Part shown: positions 62,059-64,000 of the stretch, piece after piece
How the letters are laid out: each line of letters starts with the position of its first letter
How positions within the stretch are numbered: the first letter of the stretch is position 1
Origin: UBA7672 sp040398465
Lineage (GTDB): Bacteria; Pseudomonadota; Alphaproteobacteria; Caulobacterales; Hyphomonadaceae
Direction of reading: 5' to 3'
DNA: 64,000 nucleotides
NCBI GenBank assembly: GCA_040398465.1
Contig: JBBAUA010000017.1
Location: forward strand, 1 to 64,000
Notes under the pieces: generated by a model
What the model was told of the DNA's origin: nothing
Databases searched by the model: none
Seen by the model: only the letters and a program-made list of their open reading frames with translations
Position numbers and translations under genes: made by a program

Positions 62059-63426
62059 ATGCTGGCTGCGGCCATCCGGGACATCAAATCGCTCGACCCC
62101 CGCAAACATAAGGGCCGGGTCACCGCGCTTGAAGGCCTGCGCATCGAAGCCTCCGGCCCGCGCGAGGCCCTGCGCCTTGGCGCCTCCGTTCGTTTCGGTG
62201 ACGAAAACGGCCCGCGCGGCGAACTCGTCGGTTTTGCCGGCGACCGCGCCATCATCCTCGCCTGCGACCAGCTCGATGGCCTCGGCCCGGGCGCCCCCGT
62301 CCACTTTGTCTCCGGCCTCGATGTGGTGCGTCCCAGCGACGGCTGGCTCGGCCGCGTCATCGACGCATTCGCCGAGCCACTCGATGCAAAGGGCCCGCTC
62401 CCCGCCGGCCTGCGCCCCCGCCCGGTGCGCGCCGTCGCCCCCAACGCCCAGTCGCGCGCCCGCGTCGACCAGAAGATGGCGCTCGGCGTGAAAGCCATCG
62501 ACGTCTTCACGCCCTGCGCGCGCGGCCAGCGTCTCGGCGTCTTCGCTGGCTCCGGCGTCGGCAAGTCCACCATCATGTCCATGCTCGCGCGCGGCGCCGA
62601 TGCTGACGTCATTGTCATCGGCCTGATCGGCGAACGGGGCAGGGAGGTCCGCGAGTTCATCGAGGATACGCTCGGCCCCGAAGGCCTCGCCAAATCCGTC
62701 ATCGTCACCGCCACCTCCGACGAAGCCGCCCCGCGCCGCCGCCGCGCCGCCTGGCTCACGCTTGCCGTCGCCGAACACTTCCGCGACGAAGGCAAACAGG
62801 TCGTCTGCTTCCTCGATTCCGTCACCCGCTTCGCCATGGCCCAGCGCGAGATCGGCCTCGCCGCCGGCGAACCGCCAACGACGCGAGGCTATACCCCGTC
62901 GGTGTTTGCGGAGCTGCCGAAACTGCTCGAGCGCGCAGGGCCCGGCCTCACCGTCGAGGAAGGTCAGCCGCAAGGCCAGATCACCGGCCTCTTTACTGTC
63001 CTTGTCGACGGCGACGATCACAACGAACCAATCTCCGACGCGGTGCGCGGCACGCTCGACGGCCACATCACCCTCTCGCGCGCCATCGCCGAACGCGGCC
63101 GCTTCCCCGCCGTCGACGTTCTGAAATCCATCTCGCGCCTGCAGAACATGCTGCAGACGCCGGAGGAGAAAGCGATCGCCCTGCGCGCCCGGCGCCTGAT
63201 GGCTCTCTACTCCAACATGGAAGAACTCGTCCGCATCGGCGCTTATGCAAAAGGCGCCGACGCCGAAGTCGACGAAGCCGTCCGCCTTTGGCCGCAGATG
63301 GAGACCTTCCTGCAGCAGGACGTCCACGAGGTCACCAACCCCGAGCACGCCTTCGCCCAACTCAGCGCCATCCTGTCGCCGCCCGCCGCCGCGCCCGCCA
63401 TCGCCCAGAAGAAAGCCGTTAGATGA
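62059..63426 (+). CDS. fliI: Flagellar export ATPase
   Basis: 455-residue F1-beta-like ATPase of the flagellar type III export apparatus. Walker A GSGVGKST, the DCCD/catalytic Glu segment GLIGERGREVREF, SDEAAPRRRRAAWLTLAVAEHFRDEGK, Walker B VVCFLDSVTRFAMAQRE and TRGYTPSVFAELPKLLERAG. It works with FliH and FliJ to deliver substrates to the export gate. It is divergent from ctrA and overlaps fliJ by four bases. Confidence 0.97.
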   Translation: MLAAAIRDIKSLDPRKHKGRVTALEGLRIEASGPREALRLGASVRFGDENGPRGELVGFAGDRAIILACDQLDGLGPGAPVHFVSGLDVVRPSDGWLGRVIDAFAEPLDAKGPLPAGLRPRPVRAVAPNAQSRARVDQKMALGVKAIDVFTPCARGQRLGVFAGSGVGKSTIMSMLARGADADVIVIGLIGERGREVREFIEDTLGPEGLAKSVIVTATSDEAAPRRRRAAWLTLAVAEHFRDEGKQVVCFLDSVTRFAMAQREIGLAAGEPPTTRGYTPSVFAELPKLLERAGPGLTVEEGQPQGQITGLFTVLVDGDDHNEPISDAVRGTLDGHITLSRAIAERGRFPAVDVLKSISRLQNMLQTPEEKAIALRARRLMALYSNMEELVRIGAYAKGADAEVDEAVRLWPQMETFLQQDVHEVTNPEHAFAQLSAILSPPAAAPAIAQKKAVR

Positions 63427-63830
63427 AATCGCTCGGCACGCTTCTGAAAGTCGCCCAGCGCAAGCTCGACGAAATCGGCATCGAAGCCGCCAAGATCGCC
63501 GTCGAAGTCGCCGAACTGCAGGCCCGCGAAAACGCCATCCGCGCCCGCGAACAGGCCGAACTCGCCAACGCCGCCCGCGACTCCACCTTCGCCGCCATGC
63601 TGCCCGCCTACCGCATGCGCGTGAAAGCGCAGATCGCCGACCTCAAGGCGCAGATGTCGGCAAAGGAAAAGTTGCTGGAAGAAATCCGCCAGCGCCTGTC
63701 CGAAGCCTACATCGAGAAATCAAAGTTCGAACAGCTCCTCGACCAGGCCGAAATCCGCACTGCCACCGACCGCGCCACCCGCGAACAAGCCCAGCTCGAC
63801 GAAGTCGCCATCAACCGGGCAGGGCGCTAG
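63423..63830 (+). CDS. fliJ: Flagellar export chaperone FliJ
   Basis: 135-residue, almost entirely coiled-coil protein (LDEIGIEAAKIAVEVAELQARENAIRAREQ...KLLEEIRQRLSEAYIEKSKFEQLLDQ). Position and length match FliJ, which docks in the FliI ring and escorts export chaperones. The start overlaps the fliI stop (ATGA). Confidence 0.92.
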   Translation: MKSLGTLLKVAQRKLDEIGIEAAKIAVEVAELQARENAIRAREQAELANAARDSTFAAMLPAYRMRVKAQIADLKAQMSAKEKLLEEIRQRLSEAYIEKSKFEQLLDQAEIRTATDRATREQAQLDEVAINRAGR

Positions 63831-63903
63831 CCACAAGCGCAAACCACCTTGCCGGCCCGTCCCCCAACGCTATCTTCCCGCCGCACCGAACGGGATGAAA
63901 GTC

Positions 63904-64000
63904 ATGAGCGACGCCATCGGCCCCGGCGATCTTGTCCTTTGCGTAAACGCAGCGCCGAACCACGTCACGGGCGAGCCCGTTCCCCTCGTCGCCGGCGAGA
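63904..64000 (+). CDS. Start of an unidentified gene (truncated by window edge)
   Basis: ATG at 63904 opens a frame MSDAIGPGDLVLCVNAAPNH and continues to the edge; GGGATGA upstream can serve as ribosome site, and an in-frame ATG also exists at 63895. The pattern GDLVLCVNA is reminiscent of small proteins seen in prophage-like and accessory regions, but too little is present to name it. Confidence 0.55.
   Translation, partial: MSDAIGPGDLVLCVNAAPNHVTGEPVPLVAGE

Noticed and set aside
61876..63360. 494-codon minus-strand frame opposite fliI
   Set aside because: Mirror of fliI codons; Gly/Asp/Ala-rich without motif.

Overview
The window is GC-rich, densely packed DNA from an alphaproteobacterium, most likely of the Caulobacterales/Hyphomonadaceae type. 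The best evidence is a full-length CtrA master regulator (61097-61810) with phospho-acceptor Asp51 and an Ala-Ala C-terminus. It is divergent from fliI-fliJ, and four GANTC sites (the CcrM methylation sequence) lie between them. The many TonB-system parts, outer-membrane receptors, secreted lipoprotein hydrolases and acyl-CoA enzymes fit an aquatic heterotroph. This placement is inferred from gene content; no rRNA, tRNA, CRISPR array or insertion sequence was seen.

Layout. 1-8.3 kb: a dicarboxylate-type symporter carrying two EF-hand loops, then a TonB-ExbB-ExbD-ExbD-repeat-protein cluster and an ABC-F ATPase. 8.3-10.1 kb: a leftward pterin operon (pteridine reductase-like SDR, FolB, a PTPS/QueD homologue lacking the catalytic Cys, a poly-Gly small protein). 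10.4-18.9 kb: a membrane-anchored nuclease, purA, a universal stress protein behind an FNR/FixK-like site, a haem/PQQ dehydrogenase resembling PVA dehydrogenase, a degenerate epimerase, two lipoproteins and an RNA methyltransferase. 19-24.6 kb: a thioredoxin-cytochrome-PHM-copper-EF-hand protein, a periplasmic molybdenum hydroxylase pair and a small cytochrome c.

24.7-33.1 kb: an ABC-2 exporter, an enoyl-CoA hydratase, an XRE regulator/membrane-protein module behind paired palindromes, a TraB/GumN protein, a sirtuin, and an SDR/hydroxyacyl-CoA dehydrogenase operon. 33.4-43.8 kb: a double TonB-C-like protein, a TonB-dependent receptor, ClpB, and an EmrAB-type efflux pair divergent from a TetR gene. 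43.8-48.6 kb: a leftward acyl-CoA/SDR/amidohydrolase catabolic stretch and a secreted metallopeptidase-like protein. 48.7-52.1 kb: a TIR protein fused to a ribosomal L7/L12 C-terminal-like domain, a GrpB-fold protein, and uvrC with a palindromic insert. 52.3-64 kb: outer-membrane proteins, a desaturase-TetR operon, secreted alpha/beta hydrolases, DUF2189 and DUF4112 proteins, ctrA, fliIJ and a truncated gene at the right edge.

The most unusual items are the TIR-L7/L12 fusion, the EF-hand symporter, the all-in-one copper/haem/thioredoxin protein, the Cys-less PTPS, and a palindromic repeat that appears to have been captured in frame by uvrC. A family of about 45-bp palindromic repeats occurs as inverted pairs in at least two intergenic regions.
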